Source: Pirellulales bacterium
Lineage (GTDB): Bacteria; Planctomycetota; Planctomycetia; Pirellulales; JADZDJ01
DNA length: 63,468 nt
NCBI GenBank assembly: GCA_035499655.1
Contig: DATJYL010000179.1
Span: forward strand, 1 to 63,468
Direction: 5' to 3'
Shown here: one piece after another, positions 1-7,380 of the stretch
How the letters are laid out: each line of letters opens with the position of its first letter
Position numbering within the stretch: position 1 is the first letter of the stretch
Translations under genes and position numbers: made by a program
The notes under the pieces: generated by a model
Database searches by the model: none
Seen by the model: only the letters and a program-made list of their open reading frames with translations
What the model was told of the DNA's origin: nothing

Positions 1-359
1 AGCTGGCCAAGGGTGATGTGCTGGAAGTGTCCCGGCTGGCGGGCGTTATGGCCGCTAAACGAACCGCCGATTTAATTCCCCTGTGCCATCCTTTGCCGCT
101 GGATGGCGTGACGGTCGATTTTTCATTTCCCGACGATGAGCGCGGCGCGCCGCCAGATGCGGGCCTCATCCGCATCGAGGCCACGGTTTCCTGCACCGGC
201 AAAACCGGCGTCGAGATGGAGGCCCTCACGGCGGTCAGCGTGGCCGCGCTGACCATCTACGACATGTGCAAAAGCGCCGAGCGCGGCATCACCATCGAGC
301 GCGTGCAACTGGAAGAAAAAACTGGCGGCCGCTCCGGACATTGGAAGGCAGAAGCATGA
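1..359 (+). CDS. moaC: Cyclic pyranopterin monophosphate synthase MoaC (3' part)
   Basis: MoaC converts the GTP-derived cyclic intermediate made by MoaA into cyclic pyranopterin monophosphate, an early cytosolic step of molybdenum cofactor synthesis. The open frame is already running at base 3 and encodes LAKGDVLEV, followed by the very typical MoaC stretches [17 protein letters not shown] and [19 protein letters not shown], so the 5' end lies outside the window. The visible part covers about 118 residues of a protein usually near 160. The tail, [13 protein letters not shown] then KTGGRSGHW, is the normal family C-terminus. The gene ends 22 bp from the stop of the convergent nrdR. A GTG at 18 exists but lies inside the conserved region and is not the real start. 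Confidence 0.95.
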   Translation, partial: LAKGDVLEVSRLAGVMAAKRTADLIPLCHPLPLDGVTVDFSFPDDERGAPPDAGLIRIEATVSCTGKTGVEMEALTAVSVAALTIYDMCKSAERGITIERVQLEEKTGGRSGHWKAEA

Positions 360-381
360 AGTCGGCCAACGCCGCCCGCGC

Positions 382-852
382 TTATTTGGGCGCGCGCTTC
401 GCTTCGGCCAAAATCGGCTTCAGCTCCTGGACAAAGTCGCGCAAGTCCTTGAATTCGCGGTACACGCTGGCAAAGCGAACATAAGCAACCTGATCTAAAT
501 CACGCAAGTATTGCATCACCAGGTTGCCCAGGTAATGGCTGTCGACCTCGGTCTCGAAATTCGTGAAGGCGTCGTTTTCCACTGCCGTCACAATGGCTTC
601 CAATTGTTCATCGCTCACCGGGCGCTTCCAACAGGCTTTGAGCAAGCCCGATTTAATTTTTTCACGATTGAATGGCTCCCGCACGCCGTCTTTTTTCACG
701 ACGTTGATCACCGGCTCCTCGACGCGCTCGTAGGTAGTGAAGCGGCGATTACAATGCACGCATTCCCGGCGGCGACGAATGGCAAAACCGTCCTGCCCCG
801 TGCGGGAATCGATCACCTTGTCGTTATCCACTCGGCAATAAGGACATCGCAT
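382..852 (-). CDS. nrdR: Transcriptional repressor NrdR
   Basis: NrdR is the ATP/dATP-sensing repressor of ribonucleotide reductase genes. The 156-residue product has the usual full length. It starts MRCPYCRVDNDKVIDSR, whose CPYC pair, together with the later CVHCNRRFTTYE, forms the N-terminal zinc ribbon. An ATP-cone follows from about residue 49 (VVKKDGVREPFNREKI). The C-terminus is basic. The start ATG at 852 is the only sensible one because the zinc ribbon begins immediately. It lies about 90 bp downstream of rpoN, transcribed the same way, so the two may be cotranscribed. No ribonucleotide reductase gene is in the window. Confidence 0.96.
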   Translation of the reverse strand: MRCPYCRVDNDKVIDSRTGQDGFAIRRRRECVHCNRRFTTYERVEEPVINVVKKDGVREPFNREKIKSGLLKACWKRPVSDEQLEAIVTAVENDAFTNFETEVDSHYLGNLVMQYLRDLDQVAYVRFASVYREFKDLRDFVQELKPILAEAKRAPK

Positions 853-938
853 GCGGTTGCTCTACAAGAGCCTAGGATGAGTTTACAACGCTGGGAACAA
901 CTTGAAATGCCAGAATAAATGCCAGCAGATGCAATCGA

Positions 939-2618
939 TCATCCGAATTGAATTGGCGAGTCTCCGTCCAGCGGCGTTGGCTGCGGGTTAGCCGCCGAAT
1001 TACTGCTGCTTGATGTTTCCTGATGGGTCGCTTCCGCTGGCGGCGGACTGCCCTGGGGCCCCACCGGTAAACCATTTGGCAACGGCGGCAGAGCTTCCAC
1101 TGCGGGCGAACCATTTTCCTTCGGCGCCTCGCGCGCCGTCGCCGTCCAATCTCGACGCTGGCGCGAACTGGGAATGTTCATCGCCTTGCGGTACTTGGTC
1201 ACCGTGCGCCTGGCGACCGTCAGGCCGTGTTTGCCCAACTCACTGACCAAATCATCGTCCGAAAGCGGGTTGGCCTTGTCTTCCTTGTCGATGATTTCCT
1301 GCAATTTCATCCGCACGGTGTCCCAGGCGACTTCTTCGCCAGCGGCGCTGACCGTGCCACCCACAAAAAACCGCTTCAGCGGAAAAATGCCGCGCGGCGT
1401 TTGAATCCATTTATCATCCACCGCCCGGCTGACCGTCGTCACATGCACGCCTACCTTGTCGGCAATTTGCTGCATTTTCAACGGTTCGATCGCTTCCGGA
1501 CCTTTGTTCAGGAACTCGGTTTGATGATCGACAATCGCCTGCGACACTCGGGTGAGCGTGTTGCGGCGCTGTTCGATCGATTCGATGAGCCACTGCGCGG
1601 CGTTGATTTTCCGCTTGATGTATTCCCGCGTTTTTTCATCCGTGTCGGGGCTTAACAGCAATTTGCGATAATAGGGGCTGATGAACAAATTCGGCGTGCG
1701 GCCGTCTTCCAAGCGGATTTTATATTTCCCGTTCTCGCCCAATTCCACAAACACGTCCGGCTCCACCGGCTGCACGTACGTCGAAGTGAACGCGGCCCCC
1801 GGCTTGGGATTGAGATGCCGCAAATGCTCCAGCGTTTCTTTAATTAGCTCCAGTGAGTAACCGGTTTTGCGCTCGATCTGCGGCAGCCGATTGTGCTCCA
1901 AATCTTCCAGGTGATTGGAAATCAGCGTTTTCAACTGCTCGTACTTTTCCATTCCCGGAACAAGTTGCAACAGTAAGCATTCTTTCAGGTCGCGCGCGCC
2001 CACCCCCGGCGGATCCAGCTTTTGCACAATCGACAGCGCCTGCCGCGCTAATTCCAACTGCGCCGGCGGCGCATCGGGCTCTAAAAAATCTTCCAAGCGG
2101 CCTTGCAGATAGCCGTTGGCGTCTAAATTGTAAATAATGCGGTCGCACCACTGGCGAACCGTCGGATCAATCTCGAACCAACTAAGTTGATGGTGCAGAT
2201 AATCGTTGAGCGATTCCGGCCGATCCACGGCGTTGGCCATGGCATCGTGCTTGCGCTCCCCTTCCTCTTCCATGCGCGAGGCCGAGGGACGGCTACGCTC
2301 CTCGAAGTGGTCGGGCCATTCCTCGTCGAGTTGCAGCAGGCGTTCAAAATCGTCTTCGTTGTTCTTTTTTTCGTCGACGACCAGTTCGCGCTCTTCGACC
2401 GTGGGGGCGTCGGGGTTTTCCTGCTCGGCCGCTTGCTCCTCCGGCAAATCCGGATCAAGCTCCTGCAATTCCAGCGCCTCGTTTTCCTGCATTTCCTGAT
2501 CGATCCGCTCCTGCAAAGCCAGGATCGGCAGTTGCAAAATTTCCATCGACTGAATCATCCGCGGCGCCAGAATTTGCTTCTGGACCATCCGCAGCTCTTG
2601 TCCGAAGGAAAGTCGCAT
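939..2618 (-). CDS. rpoN: RNA polymerase sigma-54 factor RpoN
   Basis: This is the alternative sigma factor that recognises -24/-12 promoters and needs AAA+ activators. The 559-residue product shows the whole architecture. The N-terminal activator-interacting region is QILAPRMIQSMEILQLP. A long acidic linker covers about residues 50-130. The core-binding region follows, with a DNA-binding HTH around 390-420 (VGVHVTTVSRAVDDKWIQTP). The RpoN box is ARRTVTKYRKAMNIPSSRQR near 485-505. A low-complexity Pro/Gly/Ser tail of roughly 55 residues follows the RpoN box, where many homologues stop soon after it; this extension is unusual. The upstream region 2619-2756 carries dispersed repeats rather than an obvious promoter. 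Confidence 0.96.
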   Translation of the reverse strand: MRLSFGQELRMVQKQILAPRMIQSMEILQLPILALQERIDQEMQENEALELQELDPDLPEEQAAEQENPDAPTVEERELVVDEKKNNEDDFERLLQLDEEWPDHFEERSRPSASRMEEEGERKHDAMANAVDRPESLNDYLHHQLSWFEIDPTVRQWCDRIIYNLDANGYLQGRLEDFLEPDAPPAQLELARQALSIVQKLDPPGVGARDLKECLLLQLVPGMEKYEQLKTLISNHLEDLEHNRLPQIERKTGYSLELIKETLEHLRHLNPKPGAAFTSTYVQPVEPDVFVELGENGKYKIRLEDGRTPNLFISPYYRKLLLSPDTDEKTREYIKRKINAAQWLIESIEQRRNTLTRVSQAIVDHQTEFLNKGPEAIEPLKMQQIADKVGVHVTTVSRAVDDKWIQTPRGIFPLKRFFVGGTVSAAGEEVAWDTVRMKLQEIIDKEDKANPLSDDDLVSELGKHGLTVARRTVTKYRKAMNIPSSRQRRDWTATAREAPKENGSPAVEALPPLPNGLPVGPQGSPPPAEATHQETSSSSNSAANPQPTPLDGDSPIQFG

Positions 2619-2623
2619 AACGG

Positions 2624-2715
2624 GGTTCAGGGGACAGGGTTCGGAGTTCAGGATCCAGGATTCGGGAAACTCAATCTCGCACCATCATCCATCGGCTTGC
2701 GGTTTAGCATCAACC
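2624..2715. repeat. Intergenic dispersed repeat elements (TTCAGG-type and GCTTGCGGTTTAGC)
   Basis: The rpoN-recR gap holds two kinds of short sequence that recur elsewhere in the window. One is a run of TTCAGG/GGTTC variants at about 2631-2665. The other is GCTTGCGGTTTAGCAT at 2694-2709. The first kind reappears near 23370-23405, 40430-40525 and 52465-52490. The second reappears near 23441, 51623, 53964, 55244 and 55283. All copies lie at gene boundaries. They look like non-coding dispersed repeats of unknown role. Confidence 0.6.
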
Positions 2716-2756
2716 TCATATACACTCTCCCGCCACCATAACTCTACCACGTTTGG

Positions 2757-3350
2757 TTAAAATTTCTGTCGCCCGGACAGGGCATCGGCCAAAATTTCTT
2801 TATTCGCAAATTCCAACACACTGCCAGTGGTAATGCCGCGGGCCAGCCGCGTAATCTCTACGGGAAACCCCGCCAACTGCTGCGAAATGAACAGCGCGGT
2901 TCCGTCCCCTTCCAGGGTCGGATTGGTCGCCATAATCACTTCCTTAAATTCGCCGCTTCTCACCCGATTTACCAACCCCTCGATGGTCAACTGCTCGGGG
3001 CCCATTCCCTCCAGCGGAGCAATCCGGCCCAACAACACGTGATACAGCCCCTTGTATGTTCCCGGCTGCTCCAGGGCAATCAAATCGCGAGGCTGCTCAA
3101 CCACGCACAACAACCGCCGGTCACGCTTGGGGTCGCGGCAAATTTCGCACTCGTCGCTTTCCGACAGATTGAAGCACGTTTTACAGTAGCGAACGTTCTC
3201 CTTCACATCGCGAATGGCATCCGCCAGGGCCAGCGCATCGATTTTCGAAACTCGCAACAAATGGTAAGTCAGTCGTTCCGCGCTTTTCCGCCCAATGCCT
3301 GGCAGCTTGGCCAGTTGCTCGATCAGCTTGGTGACGGACTGGGTAATCAA
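2757..3350 (-). CDS. recR: Recombination mediator RecR
   Basis: RecR acts with RecO (and RecF) to load RecA on gapped DNA. The 197-residue product has the standard length and layout: a helix-hairpin-helix near the N-terminus (LAKLPGIGRKSAERLTYHLL), a Cys4 zinc finger (CKTCFNLSESDECEIC) at about 57-72, and a Toprim domain beginning RRLLCVVEQPRDL at about 79, with EVIMATNPTLEGDGTALFI further on. The apparent start is TTG at 3350, because the family-typical N-terminus begins right there and no in-frame ATG precedes it. It is the last gene of the SRP RNA - dnaX - ybaB - recR block; the gap to ybaB is 35 bp. Confidence 0.95.
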   Translation of the reverse strand: MITQSVTKLIEQLAKLPGIGRKSAERLTYHLLRVSKIDALALADAIRDVKENVRYCKTCFNLSESDECEICRDPKRDRRLLCVVEQPRDLIALEQPGTYKGLYHVLLGRIAPLEGMGPEQLTIEGLVNRVRSGEFKEVIMATNPTLEGDGTALFISQQLAGFPVEITRLARGITTGSVLEFANKEILADALSGRQKF

Positions 3351-3385
3351 GGTTCAACAGTACAACTTTCAAAATGGTTGAAGTT

Positions 3386-3769
3386 TCAAGTCGGTTTCGA
3401 TTGGACGCCGGGTGTCGATTCCACGTCGGCCGCGGCGGCCAACGCTTCCTTCAATCCTGGCAAATCCATGCCATCGGTCAAACCACGCAGCACTTCAGCG
3501 TGGAGTTCCTTCGATTTGGCAATCGCCGCATTGACCGCCGCAGGAACCAAATCTTCCATCAATTCGCGATCCTTGCGTTCCACCAACGACGGATCGATGG
3601 TGACGCGCAGCACTTGACCCAACCCATCGACTTCCGCTTCCACCATGCCGCCGCCTGCCTTGCCGGTGGCGCGGCGAGTTTTAAGCTCGTCGTTCATGGC
3701 CTGCATGCGGCTGCCAACCTGCTGAGCTTGCTTAATCAGCGACGCTAGATTGGTAAGACCTTTGAACAT
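3386..3769 (-). CDS. YbaB/EbfC family nucleoid-associated protein
   Basis: YbaB/EbfC proteins are small dimeric DNA-binding proteins of the nucleoid. The 127-residue product begins MFKGLTNLASLIKQAQQVGS and has the family's helical start, a central strand region (GGGMVEAEVDGLGQVLRVTIDPSLV) and the conserved DLVPAAVNAAIAKSKELHAE helix. It extends about 15 residues beyond the usual end (residues EALAAAADVESTPGVQSKP). Its position between dnaX and recR is the classic one. No strong ribosome-binding site precedes the ATG at 3769. An organism-specific symbol is not assigned because naming varies (ybaB, ebfC, yaaK). Confidence 0.93.
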   Translation of the reverse strand: MFKGLTNLASLIKQAQQVGSRMQAMNDELKTRRATGKAGGGMVEAEVDGLGQVLRVTIDPSLVERKDRELMEDLVPAAVNAAIAKSKELHAEVLRGLTDGMDLPGLKEALAAAADVESTPGVQSKPT

Positions 3770-3852
3770 AATATTGTGTATTTGCGAGCCGTGTTTTTTA
3801 TTCCAGGTTGGAAAGCGAAGGCGAATCGTCGGGATCCGTTCGCTGTCAGCGT

Positions 3853-5727
3853 CTAAACAAACCTTGGGTCAGAGGCGTCGAATAACTCCATCGCTTGCCG
3901 AACGAAAGTCCGCTGACAAGCTTCGTACATTCGCTGCCGCGAATTGACTACTTTTTGCGGCCCCTCCGGTTGATGCGGCTCGTCGTCATTCAACCGAAAC
4001 TCCAATCGTAGTTCTTGGCCTGCCAACCGCGACAAGTTGTCTCGCAATTGTTGAGCGATTTCAGGTCGCTCACAGAACTGCTTGCAAAAATTATACCTTT
4101 TAGGAAATGTAACTACTAGCTGATTCGGCGCGCAAATTGCAGCATTTTCGGCCTGCATCGCCTTTTCGCCTGCTAACCCTCCCAATTGTTCCGCGGCCAA
4201 TTGCCAGATATCCCAAGTCGAACCCTGGGAGGTATCGCTGATTTGTGAGGTCCGCCGGGTAAATTCTTCCGTCGGTGCGCTTTGTTCCCCTAGTTCAGCC
4301 GGCGGCGCGTGGCTTTTACCATTTCCCTGTGAATCACCGGCTAGAACCGTCGAACCGACGGCGGATGTGTTATCCGAGACAGCCGCGTCTTTGACGAAAG
4401 CCGATCTCAGCGCAGTTCCCCCCAAGCTAGTAGATTTCGTTCCCTCTACCGGCTCATCATACTTTTTTTTTGACGCCGCTGCGGATCCCAGCGGCTGGGC
4501 AGTCGCGCTGGCAGCGGTTCCTTCAGGTATCGCCGGCAATCCCTCGCGGATTTGAGAAATGAGTTGCGGCAGGGCGTCAAGATCTTCCAACTTGCAAATT
4601 CGCACCAAGGCGATTTCCGCCACGGTGCGCGGATGCGTCAAATACTTCAGCCGAGAAATCGTTTGATCCAGAATTTGCAGCACGGCTAAAGTGGTCTCCA
4701 GCCCCAATCGCTGACCGGCGCTTTGCACGGCCGCGACTTCCCCCGCCGAAATGTGTAACAGCGCATCGGCCGGACAGCCAACCGTCGCCGCCATCACATC
4801 GCGGAAGTATCCCAGCAATTGATCGAGCAACTGCCCCACGTCCACCCCTTCCGTTACCGCTCGATCGAATTCAGCCAGCGTTCCTGCAGCATCGTGGGCA
4901 ATTAGTTTTGTCGCCAAGCCGGCGATCCGCTCCGCGCCGGCGGTGCCCAGCAGGCGATGCACGTCGGTCACGCTGATTTGTTTCGATCCAAACGCCAGCA
5001 ATTGCTCCAACAGCGATTGGCTGTCGCGCATCGAGCCTGCCGCTCGCCGGGCCAAAATCTCCAACGCTTCCGGTTCTGCTTGTGCCCCTTCGCCGGAGGC
5101 AATTTGCCTTAGCCGCTGGACAATTTGCTTCGTCTGAATGCCGGCAAAATCGTATCTCTGGCAGCGAGAAAGAATCGTGATCGGGATTTTTTCCGGCTCG
5201 GTCGTGCAAAAAATAAACTTCACATGCTCCGGCGGCTCTTCCAGTGTCTTGAGCAGCGCGTTGAAGGCCGGTTCGGTCAGCATGTGCACTTCGTCAATGA
5301 TGTACACTTTGAACCGCGCTCGGCTGGGCCGCACATTCACGTTTTGCCGTAGTTGGCGAATTTCGTCGATGCCGCGATTGCTGGCACCGTCGATCTCCAA
5401 CACATCCATGTCGTCGCCTGCGGTAATGGAAGAGCAAATATCGCACTGATTGCAAGGCGTCGGCGTCGGGCCATGCTCGCAATTCAGCGCCTTCGCCAGA
5501 ACGCGGGCCGCCGAAGTTTTTCCGGTCCCGCGCGCCCCGGTAAATAAATAGGCGTGGCCCACGCGGCTGGCCGCAATCGCCGCCGCCAAGCCCTGGGCCA
5601 CGTGCTCTTGGCCAATCAGTTCCGCGAACGTCTGCGGCCGATACCGCCGGGCGATGACCACATATTCGCCGCTAGTCCGCCTAGCGGCTTCTTGCTCCAA
5701 ACCGTCCGTGGTGATTTCATCGGCCAT
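3853..5727 (-). CDS. dnaX: DNA polymerase III subunits gamma/tau DnaX
   Basis: DnaX is the clamp-loader ATPase of the replisome. The product is about 624 residues from the chosen ATG at 5727 (MADEITTDG). A longer frame reaches back to 5832, but that segment would run into the SRP RNA gene and has no homologous look. Visible motifs are YRPQTFAELIGQEHVAQGL, Walker A GARGTGKTSAARVLAKALNC, a Cys4 zinc-binding set (C...CNQCDIC) near residues 80-95, DEVHMLTEPAFNALLKTLEEP with the Walker B region, and the sensor-1 region FCTTEPEKIPITILSRCQRY. The C-terminal third is Ala/Ser-rich and ends in a tau-like domain. I saw no clear slippery heptamer giving a separate gamma form, though an 8-T/A run near 4463-4470 is a candidate. 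Confidence 0.95.
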   Translation of the reverse strand: MADEITTDGLEQEAARRTSGEYVVIARRYRPQTFAELIGQEHVAQGLAAAIAASRVGHAYLFTGARGTGKTSAARVLAKALNCEHGPTPTPCNQCDICSSITAGDDMDVLEIDGASNRGIDEIRQLRQNVNVRPSRARFKVYIIDEVHMLTEPAFNALLKTLEEPPEHVKFIFCTTEPEKIPITILSRCQRYDFAGIQTKQIVQRLRQIASGEGAQAEPEALEILARRAAGSMRDSQSLLEQLLAFGSKQISVTDVHRLLGTAGAERIAGLATKLIAHDAAGTLAEFDRAVTEGVDVGQLLDQLLGYFRDVMAATVGCPADALLHISAGEVAAVQSAGQRLGLETTLAVLQILDQTISRLKYLTHPRTVAEIALVRICKLEDLDALPQLISQIREGLPAIPEGTAASATAQPLGSAAASKKKYDEPVEGTKSTSLGGTALRSAFVKDAAVSDNTSAVGSTVLAGDSQGNGKSHAPPAELGEQSAPTEEFTRRTSQISDTSQGSTWDIWQLAAEQLGGLAGEKAMQAENAAICAPNQLVVTFPKRYNFCKQFCERPEIAQQLRDNLSRLAGQELRLEFRLNDDEPHQPEGPQKVVNSRQRMYEACQRTFVRQAMELFDASDPRFV

Positions 5728-5821
5728 GCTGATCGATTGAATCTGTCGCTTCGAATTTATTTCGCCCCCGTCGTCTGCCCCGTCGTTGCCGAGCCATCGC
5801 ACTTTCCAAGCGGCCTCCGAT

Positions 5822-5911
5822 GAGAGGCCCACCGCACAAAGAGGTGACCGCTTATGGCTGCTGTATTTCTACCCTGACCAGGTTCACAGGCCTCCATTGC
5901 GGGGGCCTCTC
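5822..5911 (-). ncRNA. ffs: Small signal recognition particle RNA (4.5S type)
   Basis: Read on the minus strand, the segment starts GAGAGGCCC and ends GGGCCTCTC, which pair to close a hairpin of about 90 nt. At its apex is GGTCAGGGTAGAAATACAGC followed by AGCC. This is SRP RNA helix 8, with the GGUCAGG/AGCAGCC asymmetric internal loop and a GAAA tetraloop closed by GUA/UAC. These features define the bacterial 4.5S RNA that binds Ffh. It lies directly upstream of dnaX in the same orientation, as scr does in Bacillus subtilis. Exact 5' and 3' processing ends are inferred from the closing stem only. Confidence 0.92.
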
Positions 5912-6022
5912 ATCCGAAGCCGCCGCGCCACTACCATTGTTTTACGGCCAATGGGGCATGCCGTCAAACCGCTAAACCGTTACGATAGTACCAACGACTT
6001 TTTTTCACATGGAGCTTCTGGA

Positions 6023-6514
6023 ATGGACCTTAAACAACGCATCGTTTGGCAACTTCAGGTCATTCGGCAATTGAGCGATCAAATGCTCTCCGCGTTCACC
6101 TCGCCGGAAGAATGGACCCGCCAATTATTTCCCGGGGCAAACCATCCCTTGTGGATCGCCGGTCATGTGGCCTTCGTAGACAATCGCATTTTGGGAGTCT
6201 TTTTTTCCAAGTCGATGGAAAAACCTGGATACGCGGAAAAGTTCGGCAGGTCGTCCAAACCTTCGCCCAATCCGGCCGACTATCCGCCGCCGGACGAGGT
6301 GCTAAATTTCCGCCGCGAGCGCCGGTCAACTTTGCTCGATTGCATCGCTACGCTCTCCGATGCTGATTTCGAGAAGCCAGTTCCCGCCGGCCTGCCTCCA
6401 TTCGTACAAAATTATGGACAGATGTTCGCCTTCTTGGCCGTTCACGAGGGCACGCATACCGGTCAGCTTTCCATGTGTCGCCGGGTGCTGGGCCACGCCC
6501 CGGTGGTTGGATAG
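6023..6514 (+). CDS. DinB-like domain protein
   Basis: The 163-residue product resembles the DinB/YfiT-like four-helix-bundle metalloprotein family, which includes thiol-dependent S-transferases and many uncharacterised members. Visible features are the N-terminal helix DLKQRIVWQLQVIRQLSDQM, a first histidine in ANHPLWIAGHVAFVDNRILG, and the C-terminal helix FLAVHEGTHTGQLSMCRRVLG, where the HEGTHTGQ pattern carries the second metal-ligand histidines. The ATG at 6023 is chosen because the helix starts there; the same frame is open back to 5786 but crosses the SRP RNA. Enzymatic role is unknown. It stands alone between SRP RNA and a convergent regulator gene. Confidence 0.82.
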   Translation: MDLKQRIVWQLQVIRQLSDQMLSAFTSPEEWTRQLFPGANHPLWIAGHVAFVDNRILGVFFSKSMEKPGYAEKFGRSSKPSPNPADYPPPDEVLNFRRERRSTLLDCIATLSDADFEKPVPAGLPPFVQNYGQMFAFLAVHEGTHTGQLSMCRRVLGHAPVVG

Positions 6515-6548
6515 TTCCAGCAAAACGCAATCAACGGTAGCGACGAGA

Positions 6549-7223
6549 TTACGGCCGCGCCACCAAAAGTTTTTCCGCCACGTCGCGCCCCAGCGAAGTC
6601 ACTTGCCCGGCCACTTCGACCGACAGCAAGCCCGCTTCGGTCCGATTGGCCACCACCCGCCCTTGCGTGCCCGGCAAAAGTTCCGCCGTAGTCAAATAAC
6701 GCAAAAACTCCGGCGATTGGTCCAATACGCGCACCATGCGGAAGCGTTCCCCCTCGCGGCACGAAGCCAAGCTGTGCGTCGTCGGCGCCGCTACCGAGCC
6801 ATCGGCCCGCGGAATCGGATCGCCGTGCGGGTCGGAGTCGGGGTAGCCCAAATAGGCATCGATCCGATCAATTAGCAAATCGCTGACCGCGTGCTCCATG
6901 TGTTCAGCTTCTTCATGAACTTCATCCCAAGTCAGATCCAGTGTCCGCACTAAAAACAACTCGATCAACCGGTGCCTCCGCACAACGCGCACCGCCAAAG
7001 CGTGCCCCGACGGCGTCAGCCGCGCCCCATGATGCGGCGTGTACTCCGCCAAATTGCTTTCCCCCAGCGTCTTGAGCATGCTGGTTACCGTGCCGGGCGA
7101 AACCCCCAGGGCCGCGGCCAATTGGCCGGTGCCCGCCGGCCCACCATTTTGCTCCGCGCAAATTTGATAGATCGCCTTGACGTAATTCTCAACGGTTAAG
7201 CTGGGCAAGTTCTGTTCCTCCAT
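6549..7223 (-). CDS. DtxR/MntR-family metal-dependent transcriptional regulator
   Basis: This is a 224-residue iron- or manganese-responsive repressor of the DtxR/MntR/IdeR family. The N-terminal winged helix (residues about 8-70) contains TGQLAAALGVSPGTVTSMLKTL. The dimerisation and metal-binding part follows, with HRLIELFLVRTLDLTWDEVH and EEAEHMEHAVSDLLIDRIDA, including the E-x-x-H ligands of the family. The C-terminal third (from about residue 150) is an SH3/FeoA-like domain (LLPGTQGRVVANRTEAGLL). It diverges from oleC with 157 bp between starts. No metal transporter lies beside it, so its targets are not evident; Mn versus Fe specificity cannot be decided by eye. Confidence 0.9.
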   Translation of the reverse strand: MEEQNLPSLTVENYVKAIYQICAEQNGGPAGTGQLAAALGVSPGTVTSMLKTLGESNLAEYTPHHGARLTPSGHALAVRVVRRHRLIELFLVRTLDLTWDEVHEEAEHMEHAVSDLLIDRIDAYLGYPDSDPHGDPIPRADGSVAAPTTHSLASCREGERFRMVRVLDQSPEFLRYLTTAELLPGTQGRVVANRTEAGLLSVEVAGQVTSLGRDVAEKLLVARP

Positions 7224-7380
7224 TCGGGTGGCCCGTCACGGCACTCAATTCTAGCCCCGTCGGGCAATTCCGCAAACCGGCCCAATTGCGAGAAATCCAA
7301 AACCACGACATGATGGATGTCTTTAACTTCTCACTTGCAGTGATCTTTTCATTAGCGTCCTTCAAGGCACGGGCAATGTT

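Noticed and set aside
5728-5832. Longer dnaX N-terminus
   Set aside because: The added 35 residues have no clamp-loader similarity and the region abuts the SRP RNA; the ATG at 5727 gives the family-like start.
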